From: DASQHW01 sp038209365
GTDB lineage: Bacteria; Actinomycetota; Acidimicrobiia; IMCC26256; PALSA-610
DNA length: 64,000 nt
NCBI GenBank assembly: GCA_038209365.1
Contig: JBBQXS010000002.1
Span: forward strand, 1 to 64,000
Direction of reading: 5' to 3'
Shown: positions 8,145 through 16,413 of the stretch, piece by piece
How positions within the stretch are numbered: position 1 is the first letter of the stretch
Layout: the number at the start of each line of letters is the position of its first letter
The notes under the pieces: generated by a model
Seen by the model: the letters and a program-made list of their open reading frames with translations, nothing else
Told to the model about the DNA's origin: nothing
Databases searched by the model: none
Program-made: the position numbers and the translations under genes

Positions 8145-9392
8145 TCAGGCTGACGCGTCGTTCAGGTTCCGCTCGCGGAGAGTGAGCTCGTCGCGCGATT
8201 CCACCGCCATGAACTCGCGGGCGAGGAGCACGAGGACAACGAATCGGTAGATCACCGGCGCGCCGACCAGATAGAGCGACATTGGACTCGACGCGATGTT
8301 CGGTGCCGCGGCGGTGAGCGCCCATACGGCAAAGCTGCTGACGTAGAAATGCACGACCAGTTTCGTACGCACCGGAAGCATCACGAGAAACGGGACGAGC
8401 CAGAGGTCGTACTGGGGTGAGTAGATCTTGTTGGTGAGGATGAACGCAATCGTCGCGAGCGCACAGCCGGCAAGGGGCGAGAGTTTGCCCCGGGCGGTCT
8501 GGGCGACAAGGGCGATGAGTGCAATCGTGAGCGTGAGTGTCGCGACGATCGTCGTGACGTGAGCCTCTTGCTCGGCTGGAAGCCACGTGTTCATCGCGGC
8601 GTCGCGGAACGCGAAGAACAAGATCGATCCGCGCGAGGGTACTCGCTCGGAGTGGAACTGGATGAAGTACCCCAACGCGCGCGGAGCGATCGCGTACACC
8701 GGGAGCACGAACGCGCCCAGTCCGATGAGGAAGCCTGCGACCATCCGACGGGCCTGCCGCCAGCGTCGCGTCGTCGCGCAACTCGCGACGAGGATCGGCA
8801 CGAAGAGCGCCGGAAACAGCTTGGCCGCGGTACCGGCGCCGAACAGCCCGCCGGCGAGCAGCGCGTGACCCGCTTCCCACTCGAGCAGCCCGATCGTCGC
8901 GGGCGCCACCGCGAGCAGGTCCCAGTTGGTCAACCCTTGCACGAGCAGGGGCGGCGCGAGCGCCCACCGACGCGTCCGCATCCCGAACCGGCGCCACAGC
9001 CTCCATGTCGTCGCAGCCGCGAGTGAGGTCAAGACGAGCGCGTTCAACAGGAACGGCCACCGAAGACCACGATCGAACGGCAAGATCGCCGCGTACGCCA
9101 CCTCGCCGATGAGCGGCGGATACTCGAAGTTGCGGTCGAAGAACGGAGGATGATGCCGGTCGATGCCACGGTCCTCGTAGTCATGCGCGATGTCAGTGCC
9201 GCAGACGTCGTAGCACGGGAGGCGCGCGCCCGCGTTGATGCAGAACGCGAGGATCACGAATGCAACCAGCGCCACGCCCACGGATGAACGCCGCGCGAAC
9301 CCGCTCCCCGACATGGCGCGCAAGTCTAAATATCGGTTTCGCAGCGGCGCGGGCCGCCGCCCGGTCGCGCGAAATCCGGAATGATCTGACAT
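8145..9392 (-). CDS. GT87-type polytopic membrane glycosyltransferase
   Basis: Integral membrane protein of about 415 residues with some ten hydrophobic segments, resembling the GT87/DUF2029 mannosyltransferases that use polyprenyl-phosphate sugars on the outer face of the membrane. Seen: the acidic extracytoplasmic loop after the first membrane segment (HDYEDRGID, FEYPPLIG) and the NKIYSPQYDLWLVP motif near residue 315, typical of the family. ATG 9314 (MSGSGFARRSS) is a more natural start, removing 26 Arg/Pro-rich residues, and gives 389 residues. Acceptor unknown; a role in envelope glycans is inferred. Confidence 0.8.
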   Translation of the reverse strand: MSDHSGFRATGRRPAPLRNRYLDLRAMSGSGFARRSSVGVALVAFVILAFCINAGARLPCYDVCGTDIAHDYEDRGIDRHHPPFFDRNFEYPPLIGEVAYAAILPFDRGLRWPFLLNALVLTSLAAATTWRLWRRFGMRTRRWALAPPLLVQGLTNWDLLAVAPATIGLLEWEAGHALLAGGLFGAGTAAKLFPALFVPILVASCATTRRWRQARRMVAGFLIGLGAFVLPVYAIAPRALGYFIQFHSERVPSRGSILFFAFRDAAMNTWLPAEQEAHVTTIVATLTLTIALIALVAQTARGKLSPLAGCALATIAFILTNKIYSPQYDLWLVPFLVMLPVRTKLVVHFYVSSFAVWALTAAAPNIASSPMSLYLVGAPVIYRFVVLVLLAREFMAVESRDELTLRERNLNDASA

Positions 9393-9430
9393 GCGGTTTG
9401 CCCGACGACCTCAGGCGGGAACATCGAGAC

Positions 9431-9517
9431 ATGCTCACACTCATACTGATCATCCTGGTCGTCCTTCTGCTGTTCGGCGGCGGTGGGTACTACTACCGAG
9501 GTCGCCGACGCATTTGA
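9431..9517 (+). CDS. Very small membrane protein
   Basis: A 28-residue peptide: a single hydrophobic segment of about 15 residues (MLTLILIILVVLLLF), then GGGGYYYRGRRRI. Tiny membrane peptides of this form (one membrane span, Gly-Tyr turn, Arg-rich tail) recur in bacteria and are often unannotated. Ribosome-binding site is weak (GGGAA about ten bases upstream). It lies between the divergent GT87 gene and the AarF gene, 47 bp before the latter, and could be its leader gene. Function unknown. Confidence 0.45.
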   Translation: MLTLILIILVVLLLFGGGGYYYRGRRRI

Positions 9518-9564
9518 GTCGTGCAGCGCCCATTACCGCCGTTGCGCGTCATGAGGAATGAGCG

Positions 9565-11208
9565 GTGAGGGCGAAGCATCTGTTCCGCTATACCGACATC
9601 GGTCGGTTGTTGCTCGAGCACGGCCGAAGTTCGGGTCTGGGGCGCGTTGGCGAATCGGATGGCGAGGGCTCGAGTCGCGAAGATGCCGAGAAGCTCGCCG
9701 CTGCCTTGGAGGCGATGGGGCCGACGTTCGTCAAGCTTGGTCAGGTGTTGTCGACGCGGGCCGACATCTTGCCGCCCGCGTATCTGAAGGCGCTGGGTCG
9801 CCTTCAGGACCGGGTTCAGCCTGTGCCGTTCGAGGATATCGAGCGCGTCGTCTCTACCGAGCTGGGCGTCCGCATGTCGCGAGCGTTTTCAGAATTCTCA
9901 TCTCGCCCGGCCGCCGCGGCATCGCTCGGTCAGGTCCACCGGGCATCGCTGCGCGACGGCCGACCTGTGGCGGTGAAGGTCCAGCGTCCGGATATCCGGC
10001 GACAGATCGTAGATGACATGGACGTCCTCGACGAGATCGCTTCGTTCGTCGACGGCCATACCGATATCGGACGCCGGTACAGATTTGCAGCGATGGTCGA
10101 AGAGTTTCGCCTTTCGTTGATGGCGGAGTTGGACTACCGCGCCGAGGCGGCGAACCTGGTCACGATGCACGAAAATCTTTCGCACTACGACCGCATCATC
10201 GTTCCGCTCCCCGTCCCCGACTACACCACTGCTCGGATCCTCACGATGGACTGGGTTGTGGGTCGCAACCTCGCAACGCTCGGACCGGTTGGACGTCTCG
10301 AGCTCGACGGCCGGGACCTCGCGGGTGATCTCTTTCGCGCGTACCTCGATCAAATACTCATCGACGGGTTCTTCCATGCTGATCCGCATCCGGGAAACGT
10401 GCTCCTCACCGACGACGGCCGCCTTGCACTGATCGACGTGGGCATGGTCGGGCGAGTCGAGTCGCACACCCAGGATGCTCTGATCAAGCTCCTGTTGGCG
10501 GTGAGTGCCGGCCGGGGCGGCGACGCCGCTGAGGTGATGGTCGACCTGGGCGAGAAGCTCGCGGATTTCGATCCCGACGCGTTCCGCCGACGCGTCGACC
10601 ACATCGTGAGCCGAAACCGAAACGTCACTGTGGGGGACGTGCAAGCCGGAGCGTTGCTCGGCGAGGTGCTCCAGGCGGCCGGTGAGGCAGATCTGAGACC
10701 GCCGAGCGAACTCACGATGATGGGCAAAGCGCTACTGAACCTCGACGAGGTGGCGCGCATCCTCGACCCCGACTTCGAGCCCAACTCGACGATTGCGCAG
10801 CACGCCGAGGAATTGCTACGCAAGAAGATGCTCCAGAGCGCATCGCCCGGCAATGTCATGGCCGCTGCCATAGAAGCCAAAGAGTTTGCCGAGAAGCTCC
10901 CAGGTCGCGTCAACAAGGTCATGGACGCCCTCGCCGAGGGTCAACTCACACTCAACGTGCAAGGCCTCGACGAAAAAGAGCTGATGCGAGGCGTGCAGAA
11001 GCTTGCCAACCGGCTCACCACGGGCCTGGTTGTCGCCGCCCTGGTCATCGGGGCCGCGCTCATCATGCGCATCGACGCGACGCCGAAACTCCTTGGCTAT
11101 CCGGCGATCGCCATCGTCCTCTTCGCCCTCGCAGCAACGGCAGCAGGCTGGCTCTTGGTCAGCATTGCCCTTTCCGATCTCCCCCAAAGCCGACGACGGC
11201 GGCGGTAA
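9565..11208 (+). CDS. AarF/UbiB/ABC1-family atypical kinase
   Basis: Protein-kinase-like ATPase of the UbiB family, 547 residues. In bacteria these are linked to isoprenoid quinone metabolism or lipid homeostasis, and the molecular substrate is usually unknown. Seen: KLGQVLSTRADILP (the KxGQ motif, about 57-70), the Ala-rich loop AAASLGQVHRA, the Lys of VAVKVQRP, HADPHPGN and LIDVGMVG (metal-binding Asp). Two C-terminal membrane segments (about 485-505 and 515-540) anchor it. GTG start at 9565 with GAGGA upstream. It stands alone on the plus strand. Confidence 0.92.
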   Translation: MRAKHLFRYTDIGRLLLEHGRSSGLGRVGESDGEGSSREDAEKLAAALEAMGPTFVKLGQVLSTRADILPPAYLKALGRLQDRVQPVPFEDIERVVSTELGVRMSRAFSEFSSRPAAAASLGQVHRASLRDGRPVAVKVQRPDIRRQIVDDMDVLDEIASFVDGHTDIGRRYRFAAMVEEFRLSLMAELDYRAEAANLVTMHENLSHYDRIIVPLPVPDYTTARILTMDWVVGRNLATLGPVGRLELDGRDLAGDLFRAYLDQILIDGFFHADPHPGNVLLTDDGRLALIDVGMVGRVESHTQDALIKLLLAVSAGRGGDAAEVMVDLGEKLADFDPDAFRRRVDHIVSRNRNVTVGDVQAGALLGEVLQAAGEADLRPPSELTMMGKALLNLDEVARILDPDFEPNSTIAQHAEELLRKKMLQSASPGNVMAAAIEAKEFAEKLPGRVNKVMDALAEGQLTLNVQGLDEKELMRGVQKLANRLTTGLVVAALVIGAALIMRIDATPKLLGYPAIAIVLFALAATAAGWLLVSIALSDLPQSRRRRR

Positions 11209-11229
11209 CCCTGTGCTGCCCGCGGGTGC

Positions 11230-12231
11230 TCACCATCGCATGGCGGCGAGTCGTTTGCGCGTTGCCGACAGCGGGATGGTCAAGGCCTCGACCGCGGAAG
11301 GAGCGCTGCGAAGTTCCATGTCGATGTACTGAAGGATCTTGTGCCGCGTGGTCCCCAGTGTCGCTGCCGCCGCGGGCAAGTCCCGAGTGTTGAGGCGACG
11401 TTCCGTCCACAACGTCACGACCAGTCGCGCGGCGTCCCACCAATGTGGCCGCGTTCCATCGTCTTCGTAGTCGATCACCGCCAGCCGTCGCTCACTTCCC
11501 CGGCCGAGAAGGAACACATTCCAGGCCGTGAAATCTCCGTGCGACATGGTTTCGATCGCCCGCGCCGCGGCATTCATCGCTCGCGCCGGCTTCGGTCGGC
11601 GGGACATGATCGTTGCCGTGGCGGTTGCCAGCCGGTCATGCAGCTTCCCGAGCGCGCGATGGGCAAGCATGATCATGTCGATATTCCATCTATACGGAGG
11701 AGATTGGATCGCCGCAAAGTCGAAGCGCGTCCGAAGGACGCGCTTCGACTCGCTCTCGGCGACGGATACGAGCGTTGGGACAACGAGACCGCAGTCCGAA
11801 TCGGACGAATTTTGGAGCGCTTCGAGCACGGCACATTCCCATCGCAGATCTCGATCATCACGTGCCCCGATCTTCACGACCGAGAGCAGCCGTCCGTCGA
11901 CACCCATTTCGTGCACGACTCTGCGGCCCGTTCGGGGTCGATGGTGCACGACCCACGTCACGGCATCGGGCTCGGGTACCGCGCTGGAGAGCGTCCTTGC
12001 GATGTCAGGGGGAAGCGGACCCCTCGGGCGGCGAAGCAAGGCATAGAGGTGCGCTTCGATCACCCGCGCAGACGCTCGGGTCCGCGCCGCATGCATGAGC
12101 ACGTCACGGGATCCTCGTGGAGGAGTCACCGGGCGGCCGTACGCTGACCAACGCTGCGAGAGCCGGGCGCGGGCGCGCGCGAGCGGGATGATGCGCTCGA
12201 AGGTGTTACCGAATGTGGACGCGTTGCTCAC
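11230..12231 (-). CDS. APH/choline-kinase-like phosphotransferase
   Basis: Protein of 333 residues. The C-terminal half carries the aminoglycoside-phosphotransferase fold signature SHGDFTAWN (H231, D233, N238) and the metal-binding LAVIDYED (D254), at normal spacing. The N-terminal lobe is poorly conserved, with a possible Lys at VVKIG (K120). Substrate cannot be assigned: the family covers antibiotics, sugars, choline and homoserine. It is convergent with the AarF gene (21 bp gap). GTG start at 12231. Its third positions look less GC-rich than core genes nearby, which fits an accessory origin. Confidence 0.7.
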   Translation of the reverse strand: MSNASTFGNTFERIIPLARARARLSQRWSAYGRPVTPPRGSRDVLMHAARTRASARVIEAHLYALLRRPRGPLPPDIARTLSSAVPEPDAVTWVVHHRPRTGRRVVHEMGVDGRLLSVVKIGARDDRDLRWECAVLEALQNSSDSDCGLVVPTLVSVAESESKRVLRTRFDFAAIQSPPYRWNIDMIMLAHRALGKLHDRLATATATIMSRRPKPARAMNAAARAIETMSHGDFTAWNVFLLGRGSERRLAVIDYEDDGTRPHWWDAARLVVTLWTERRLNTRDLPAAAATLGTTRHKILQYIDMELRSAPSAVEALTIPLSATRKRLAAMRW

Positions 12232-12267
12232 TGCACTCGGTCCATGCGTCCTGTAGTCACGAGCACC

Positions 12268-12534
12268 TCAATCTTCGACGGAGACCGTGCTCGGCTCTGC
12301 GAATAGTAACGCTTGCCCTCCGATTGTCGACAGGGAATCGCCGAGCTGATCACCGATCAATGGTGTTGCAAGTTGGCTAATGGACGGAACGACGAGCGTC
12401 GATGTCCCGCCACGTCGTACGGCGCGCGCAATGTCTTCCCGGGCCGTCGCATCGGCTTCATTTCGTCTCCAGCCGGGTAGGTCCGGAAACGTGAACAGCA
12501 GCTCCCGTGATTCCTCGGGGGACACGGCGGTCAC
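12268..12534 (-). CDS. Hypothetical protein, start uncertain
   Basis: No family recognised. From GTG 12534 (or 12525) the frame gives about 88 residues with plausible protein character: SPEESRELLFTFPDLPGW, then a charged stretch and a C-terminus ending VSVED. It opposes the small membrane protein on the plus strand and the two frames overlap in their 5' parts, so both cannot have long N-termini. Codon use is less GC-biased than that of core genes. It may be a decayed gene or a chance frame. Confidence 0.35.
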   Translation of the reverse strand: MTAVSPEESRELLFTFPDLPGWRRNEADATAREDIARAVRRGGTSTLVVPSISQLATPLIGDQLGDSLSTIGGQALLFAEPSTVSVED

Positions 12535-12742
12535 CGGAGGGTTTCTGTCCGAGCGCCCCGTACGCCGGCCCTTCGAGTCGGTCTTCGTGCGCCTCGTTGC
12601 GACCGCCGGCATCGTGGGGATCGGTACGGCTCTCGGCGCGATCCTCGTCGCCGCCGACGTGGCCGGATGGATCACTGGCCTAGCCGTGTCCATCGTCACG
12701 GTCGCGCTCGCCGCGACGCTCTGGCGCTCACGGCAGCTCTGA
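12380..12742 (+). CDS. Small two-span membrane protein
   Basis: The reliable part runs from about 12545: FESVFVRLVATAGIVG, then two hydrophobic segments separated by VAADVAG and ending in WRSRQL, a common actinobacterial small membrane protein pattern of unknown function. The start is unresolved. ATG 12380 and ATG 12434 give low-complexity N-termini; GTG 12491 is possible; and CTG 12545 follows a strong GGAGG (12536-12540) at five bases. GC-rich third positions appear only from 12545 onward, which favours the short form. Confidence 0.5.
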   Translation: MDGTTSVDVPPRRTARAMSSRAVASASFRLQPGRSGNVNSSSRDSSGDTAVTGGFLSERPVRRPFESVFVRLVATAGIVGIGTALGAILVAADVAGWITGLAVSIVTVALAATLWRSRQL

Positions 12743-12798
12743 CCGGCCCGCGGTCGTTCCCGCCGCTCTGCGACCGGCGAGCGCCACGACGTTCCAAG

Positions 12799-12852
12799 AT
12801 AATCACTGGGATTATGTTGACATCACGATATGCCGAGCGCGATTCTGGCGGC
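12799..12852 (+). promoter_or_regulatory. AT-rich palindrome and leaderless promoter of recombinase
   Basis: ATAATC (12799-12804) and GATTAT (12810-12815) form an inverted repeat around a five-base spacer, an unusual AT-rich island here. It is followed at once by a perfect -35 TTGACA (12817-12822), an 18-base spacer and GATTCT (12841-12846), a fair -10. Position +1 would then fall on or next to ATG 12853, so the recombinase mRNA would be leaderless. The palindrome abuts the -35 and is placed as an operator would be. Confidence 0.5.
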
Positions 12853-13737
12853 ATGAGCGGCGGCGACCGTTCCGACCGTAGAGAGGCGCAGCTCGAGGCG
12901 CTGGTCGGGTCGTGGCTCGGTTCGTACGGGTCGGCGAACACCCGCGCCGCGTATGGCGGAGACGTGCGGTCGTTTCAGCGGTGGTGCGCGGGTGAGGGTC
13001 GGCTCGCGTTGGGCGCGACCATGGAGGACCTCGTGCGGTACTTCGCCGCGTGTACCGCCGGGGGCACGAGCCCGGCGACACTGACACGGCGGATGTCAGC
13101 CCTCGACTCGTTCTTCGACTTTGCATGCGATGCCAAGATGCTGGGCGCCAACCCGATGTCGGGAGTCACGCGTCCGGACATCTCGGCCACGAGCTCGACG
13201 CCACTGCTGGCTGACACCGAGGCACGAGCGCTGCTCCGCGCGTCGGAGCGGCTCGGCGACAAAGCCGCGGCGTTGGTCCGGTTGCTGATGCTCGACGGGC
13301 TGAAGGTCGGCGAAGTCCTTACCGCCGACGCCGACGATCTGGACGCCGGCAAGGCCAGCTTGGTCGTGCACCGGCGGGGTCGCGCGTCGTCGACACCGCT
13401 GCAGTTGGCGACAGTCCGTCGCCTTCGGCGGTATCTCGGCCGGCGGCGTCGCGGTCCGCTCCTCATGAGCGACGTCCCCGGTCGCAATACTGCACGCTTG
13501 ACCCGCTTCGGCGCCGATCACGTCCTCAAGAAGGTGGCCGCCGCCGCGCACATCAGTGTTCCGATCTCCGCGAATGCGCTGCGTCGCCGGTACGTCGCCG
13601 CGACCGTCGACGGAGGCACCGACCTTGACGACGTCCGCGAACACCTCGGCCAGCGCGATAGCCGAACCGCCAGGCGTTACCTCGAACCGACACCGCAATC
13701 GAATGCACAACTCAGAACCGAATCGAAACGGAGGTGA
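12853..13737 (+). CDS. Tyrosine recombinase-like protein with altered active site
   Basis: Phage-integrase/XerC-D family protein, 294 residues from ATG 12853 (chosen for the promoter geometry upstream). The N-terminal SAM-like core-binding domain spans about 10-105 (NTRAAYGGDVRSFQRWC) and the catalytic domain about 118-280. By eye, several catalytic positions differ: Arg I is K151 (GLKVGEV), the HxxR His is N241 (NALR, with R244 kept), the His/Trp before the nucleophile is Gln (LGQ, 267), and the beta-hairpin Lys is not evident. Tyr276 is kept. It may be inactive or act as a DNA-binding protein. Its stop lies inside the ribosome-binding site of the Hsp20 gene. Confidence 0.8.
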   Translation: MSGGDRSDRREAQLEALVGSWLGSYGSANTRAAYGGDVRSFQRWCAGEGRLALGATMEDLVRYFAACTAGGTSPATLTRRMSALDSFFDFACDAKMLGANPMSGVTRPDISATSSTPLLADTEARALLRASERLGDKAAALVRLLMLDGLKVGEVLTADADDLDAGKASLVVHRRGRASSTPLQLATVRRLRRYLGRRRRGPLLMSDVPGRNTARLTRFGADHVLKKVAAAAHISVPISANALRRRYVAATVDGGTDLDDVREHLGQRDSRTARRYLEPTPQSNAQLRTESKRR

Positions 13738-13742
13738 CCATC

Positions 13743-14177
13743 ATGTTGATGCGCTTCGACCCGTTCCGCGACGTCGATCGGCTCCTCGAACAGTCCTTCG
13801 GCGGCGACCGGACACCTACCATGCCAATGGACGCATACCGCCGCGGTGAGGACTTCTTCGTACACCTCGACGTCCCGGGCATCAACCCGTCCTCCATCGA
13901 AGTGTCGGCCGAAAGGAACGTCCTCGTCGTCAAGGCCCAACGGTCCTGGCAACGACGCGAAGGCGACGAGTGGCTCGTCGCCGAACGCCCGCAAGGCACG
14001 TACACCCGGCAGCTGTTTCTCGGCGACACACTCGATGCCGACCGCATCGAAGCCAGCTATCACGACGGCGTGCTCACGCTGAGGATCCCTGTCGCAGAAC
14101 GCGCAAAGCCGCGACGCATCGAAGTCAACACCAGCAACAACGAGCACGCGATCGAAGCGAGCTCCACCGCGACCTGA
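13743..14177 (+). CDS. Hsp20/alpha-crystallin small heat-shock protein
   Basis: Cytoplasmic ATP-independent holdase chaperone, 144 residues. After MLMRFDPFRDVDRLLEQ come the alpha-crystallin domain (about 30-120: DFFVHLDVPGINPSSIEV, and the signature GVLTLRIPVAE) and a C-terminal extension. Of the candidate starts, ATG 13743 lies six bases after GGAGGTG, so it is preferred to GTG 13734. The upstream recombinase stop (13735-13737) is embedded in that site, so the chaperone depends on the same transcript and likely on translational coupling. Confidence 0.93.
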   Translation: MLMRFDPFRDVDRLLEQSFGGDRTPTMPMDAYRRGEDFFVHLDVPGINPSSIEVSAERNVLVVKAQRSWQRREGDEWLVAERPQGTYTRQLFLGDTLDADRIEASYHDGVLTLRIPVAERAKPRRIEVNTSNNEHAIEASSTAT

Positions 14178-14224
14178 GCCATCGCGGCTCTGGCGCCGGC
14201 CATTTGCCAGGCTTGCGGATCCGC

Positions 14225-14246
14225 CGGCCGGGTCCACTCCCGGCCG
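14225..14246. terminator. Probable bidirectional terminator
   Basis: CGGCCGGG (14225-14232), loop TCCACT, CCCGGCCG (14239-14246): an exact 8-bp GC stem between the convergent Hsp20 and lipoprotein esterase genes. There is no U-tract on either strand. Confidence 0.5.
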
Positions 14247-14337
14247 CCGGTCCGCGGATGGACGGACGAGGTCGGCAGCGGGACGTTGCGCGAGGAGCGG
14301 GCGGCGTGGGCATGATCCAGCTCGACCGACACGGCGT

Positions 14338-15420
14338 TCACGGGCACGTCGGGTCGGCACTGGCTGGCCGCATGCCGGTGTAGAGGTTCAGCTCGCGTGC
14401 GAGGAAGGTCGTCCACTGATCGTCGGTTGCGGTCTTGTGCGCATCGTACAGCTTCTGCGCGTGGAGGCTTGCGGTGCAGTACGAGGTGAGCTCGGCGACG
14501 AGTCCCTTCGACCGGGCGGTGACCACCGTCATCGCCGCGCAGCCGTATGGCACGGCCGGGTCGTACTTGGCGTGGATGAACGACGCTGGTGAGTCGCCGG
14601 CACCGATCGTCGAGGGCGCGCTGCCGTCTTCGGTGTAGGTGCATCCCGACGCCCCGAATACGGCTTGCGCGTGCGATCCGGCCGGCGACCGATCGTCCCC
14701 GCGGAAGTATGCGATGGTGCCGACGTCGTCGCTCTGATAGGCGACGTTCGAGGACGTCACCGCGCCGGCCGAGAAGCCGCCGACCGCGATCTTCATGGGA
14801 TCGACGCGGTACTTCGCCGCGTTGACGCGCACCCAGCGGATCGCCGCAAGCGCGTCGCGTTGTGCCGCGACGATGTTGCGTTCACACTCGGCGCGCCGGT
14901 CGAGCCACAGCTGGCTGCTGGGGTCCGGGTTGTCCTGCACCCATTGGCAGAGGCTCTTGTAGTTGGAGCCGCTGCCGACGACGGTCGTGTCGGTGCGGTA
15001 CTCGACCGAGAAGCCGACGTATCCGCGTTGCGCGTAAGCCTTGGCGACACCGTTGGCAAGGCCGTACATCGAGTCGATCCCGACCGCGAACCCGCCGCCG
15101 TGCAGCCAAATGATCGCGGGTCGGTTGGTGAGGCCGTTGTGCGGGTCGGCGACCCACAACCGCAGCGGCTCGAGGTTGCCGGGCAGCAGCGGCGGCCGTG
15201 GGTCGGGCTGCTCGAGCGTGGTCCCCTGATACAGGGTGCCGCCATAGTGGCGGTCGGTCACGGGTGCAGCACCCCACCTCACGGGCTGAGCCTTGGGCGT
15301 CACGACGGGTGTGATGTCGGGTTGCACGCCGAGGTAGAGGCCGGTCGGTCCCGGATTCGGCGGTATGCAGCCCGTGGCGAGCAACCCCAGGCCGGCGAGG
15401 CACAGTGCGAGTCGGCGCAT
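14338..15420 (-). CDS. Lipoprotein alpha/beta-hydrolase (esterase)
   Basis: Surface lipoprotein esterase, 360 residues. The signal MRRLALCLAGLGLLATGC ends in a lipobox with C18 as the lipidated residue. The hydrolase domain has the oxyanion HGGGF (107-111) and the nucleophile elbow GGFSAGA (S217), as in carboxylesterases and hormone-sensitive-lipase relatives; a late His or Asp completes the triad but I cannot fix it. Several Cys (160-345) may form disulfides, fitting the extracytoplasmic location. ATG 15420 is chosen because longer N-termini would bury the signal peptide. Two CTCACAA repeats spaced 11 bp lie 22-39 bp upstream. Confidence 0.85.
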   Translation of the reverse strand: MRRLALCLAGLGLLATGCIPPNPGPTGLYLGVQPDITPVVTPKAQPVRWGAAPVTDRHYGGTLYQGTTLEQPDPRPPLLPGNLEPLRLWVADPHNGLTNRPAIIWLHGGGFAVGIDSMYGLANGVAKAYAQRGYVGFSVEYRTDTTVVGSGSNYKSLCQWVQDNPDPSSQLWLDRRAECERNIVAAQRDALAAIRWVRVNAAKYRVDPMKIAVGGFSAGAVTSSNVAYQSDDVGTIAYFRGDDRSPAGSHAQAVFGASGCTYTEDGSAPSTIGAGDSPASFIHAKYDPAVPYGCAAMTVVTARSKGLVAELTSYCTASLHAQKLYDAHKTATDDQWTTFLARELNLYTGMRPASADPTCP

Positions 15421-15587
15421 GAGGGAGATGCTCGCGCAGGATTGTGAGGACCTTGTGAGCGTACTGGTCCAAGTTTGTGCGAGACCTCGCGGCGTCGCGA
15501 TGTGGCGGTTCACTCGGACGGCGGCTCCAGAAAACGGGCGTCCTCTGCCGATACAACCGTCGACGTTCGCGATCAGGAGGAAGCGTC

Positions 15588-15983
15588 GTGCTCGGAAGGA
15601 TGCGTGCGCTCAAGGTCGCCGCCGCGACGGTGGGGGCGTTGATGTCCGGTGGTGCGGCGTGGGCGGTATCCAACACGGGCGTGATGCCGGTCGGGCATGT
15701 GCACGCCGCTGAGGTCACCGACTCGAGCACGTCGTCGACTGAGGTGACGGACACCACGGTTGCCGACCCTTCCACGACTACGACAACGGACACGACTGTC
15801 GCCGAAACGTCGTCGACGACGACGACGGTCGACAGTGATACGTCGACATCGACCGTTCCGGCCGCTCCGGACACGACAGTTCCGCAACTGTGCAAGCCGG
15901 GCTACGGATACGGCGACACGAACCATTGTCACTCCGGTCCGCCCGGGCAGAACAAGAAGCAGGGCAAGCACTCGCGACCGTGA
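15588..15983 (+). CDS. Secreted Thr/Ser-rich protein
   Basis: Exported low-complexity protein, 131 residues. GTG 15588 follows AGGAGG (15575-15580) at seven bases. The signal peptide runs to about HVHAAE (near residue 38); then comes a Thr/Ser/Val-rich mucin-like stretch (about 40-100) and a small C-terminal module LCKPGYGYGDTNHCHSGPPG with two Cys, followed by a basic tail. The CKPG...DxNHxHxGPPG ending recurs in actinobacterial secreted proteins. Function unknown; a cell-wall spacer with a small folded tip is inferred. Confidence 0.7.
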   Translation: MLGRMRALKVAAATVGALMSGGAAWAVSNTGVMPVGHVHAAEVTDSSTSSTEVTDTTVADPSTTTTTDTTVAETSSTTTTVDSDTSTSTVPAAPDTTVPQLCKPGYGYGDTNHCHSGPPGQNKKQGKHSRP

Positions 15984-16111
15984 TCCACCTGGTCGAAGGA
16001 CCGCCCGCGGCCCGCGGCCGGTCTCGGACCGGAGCGCCTTTCTTCGCTCTCGTTGAACCAATGCTCGTCGCCGGACGTATTCCGTCGTCGGTATCGGCGA
16101 GGAGGGATGAG

Positions 16112-16387
16112 ATGAGCGCAATACGTCGAGGAGTGTTCGCGATCGCGTTCGCAGCGGCCCTGGTGGTGCCGGCAGGTGCCGCATCCGCCGCCAGAAACCC
16201 CAGCGGCACGGGCCAACCGTCTCAAGAGTGCGGCGAGGAAGGCGCGACGGCGACTCCGCCTGGCTTCGAAACGGGCGGCTTCGCACACGCCGAGACTCGG
16301 TATGCGGGTTCCCAGCCGCAGAACTCGAACAACCCCAAGTCCGTTTCGCAGTACGACGTCGCCTGCTTCCAAGTTTCACAACACTGA
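16112..16387 (+). CDS. Small secreted protein ending VSQYDVACFQVSQH
   Basis: Exported protein of 91 residues. ATG 16112 follows GGAGGG (16101-16106) at five bases. Signal peptide 1-27 (MSAIRRG, hydrophobic core, ASA-A). The mature part carries NPSGTGQPSQECG and ends in VSQYDVACFQVSQH, a pattern I recognise from uncharacterised actinobacterial secreted proteins. Two Cys could form a disulfide. It lies directly before the cyclase remnant. Confidence 0.75.
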   Translation: MSAIRRGVFAIAFAAALVVPAGAASAARNPSGTGQPSQECGEEGATATPPGFETGGFAHAETRYAGSQPQNSNNPKSVSQYDVACFQVSQH

Positions 16388-16413
16388 TCGTTCGGGTCAG
16401 TCGGCAGCGTCTT

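Noticed and set aside
12640..12700. A copy of the tRNA-Thr 3' end as an attachment site near the recombinase
   Set aside because: Only a short match (GCCGGAT) is present, as expected by chance in GC-rich DNA.
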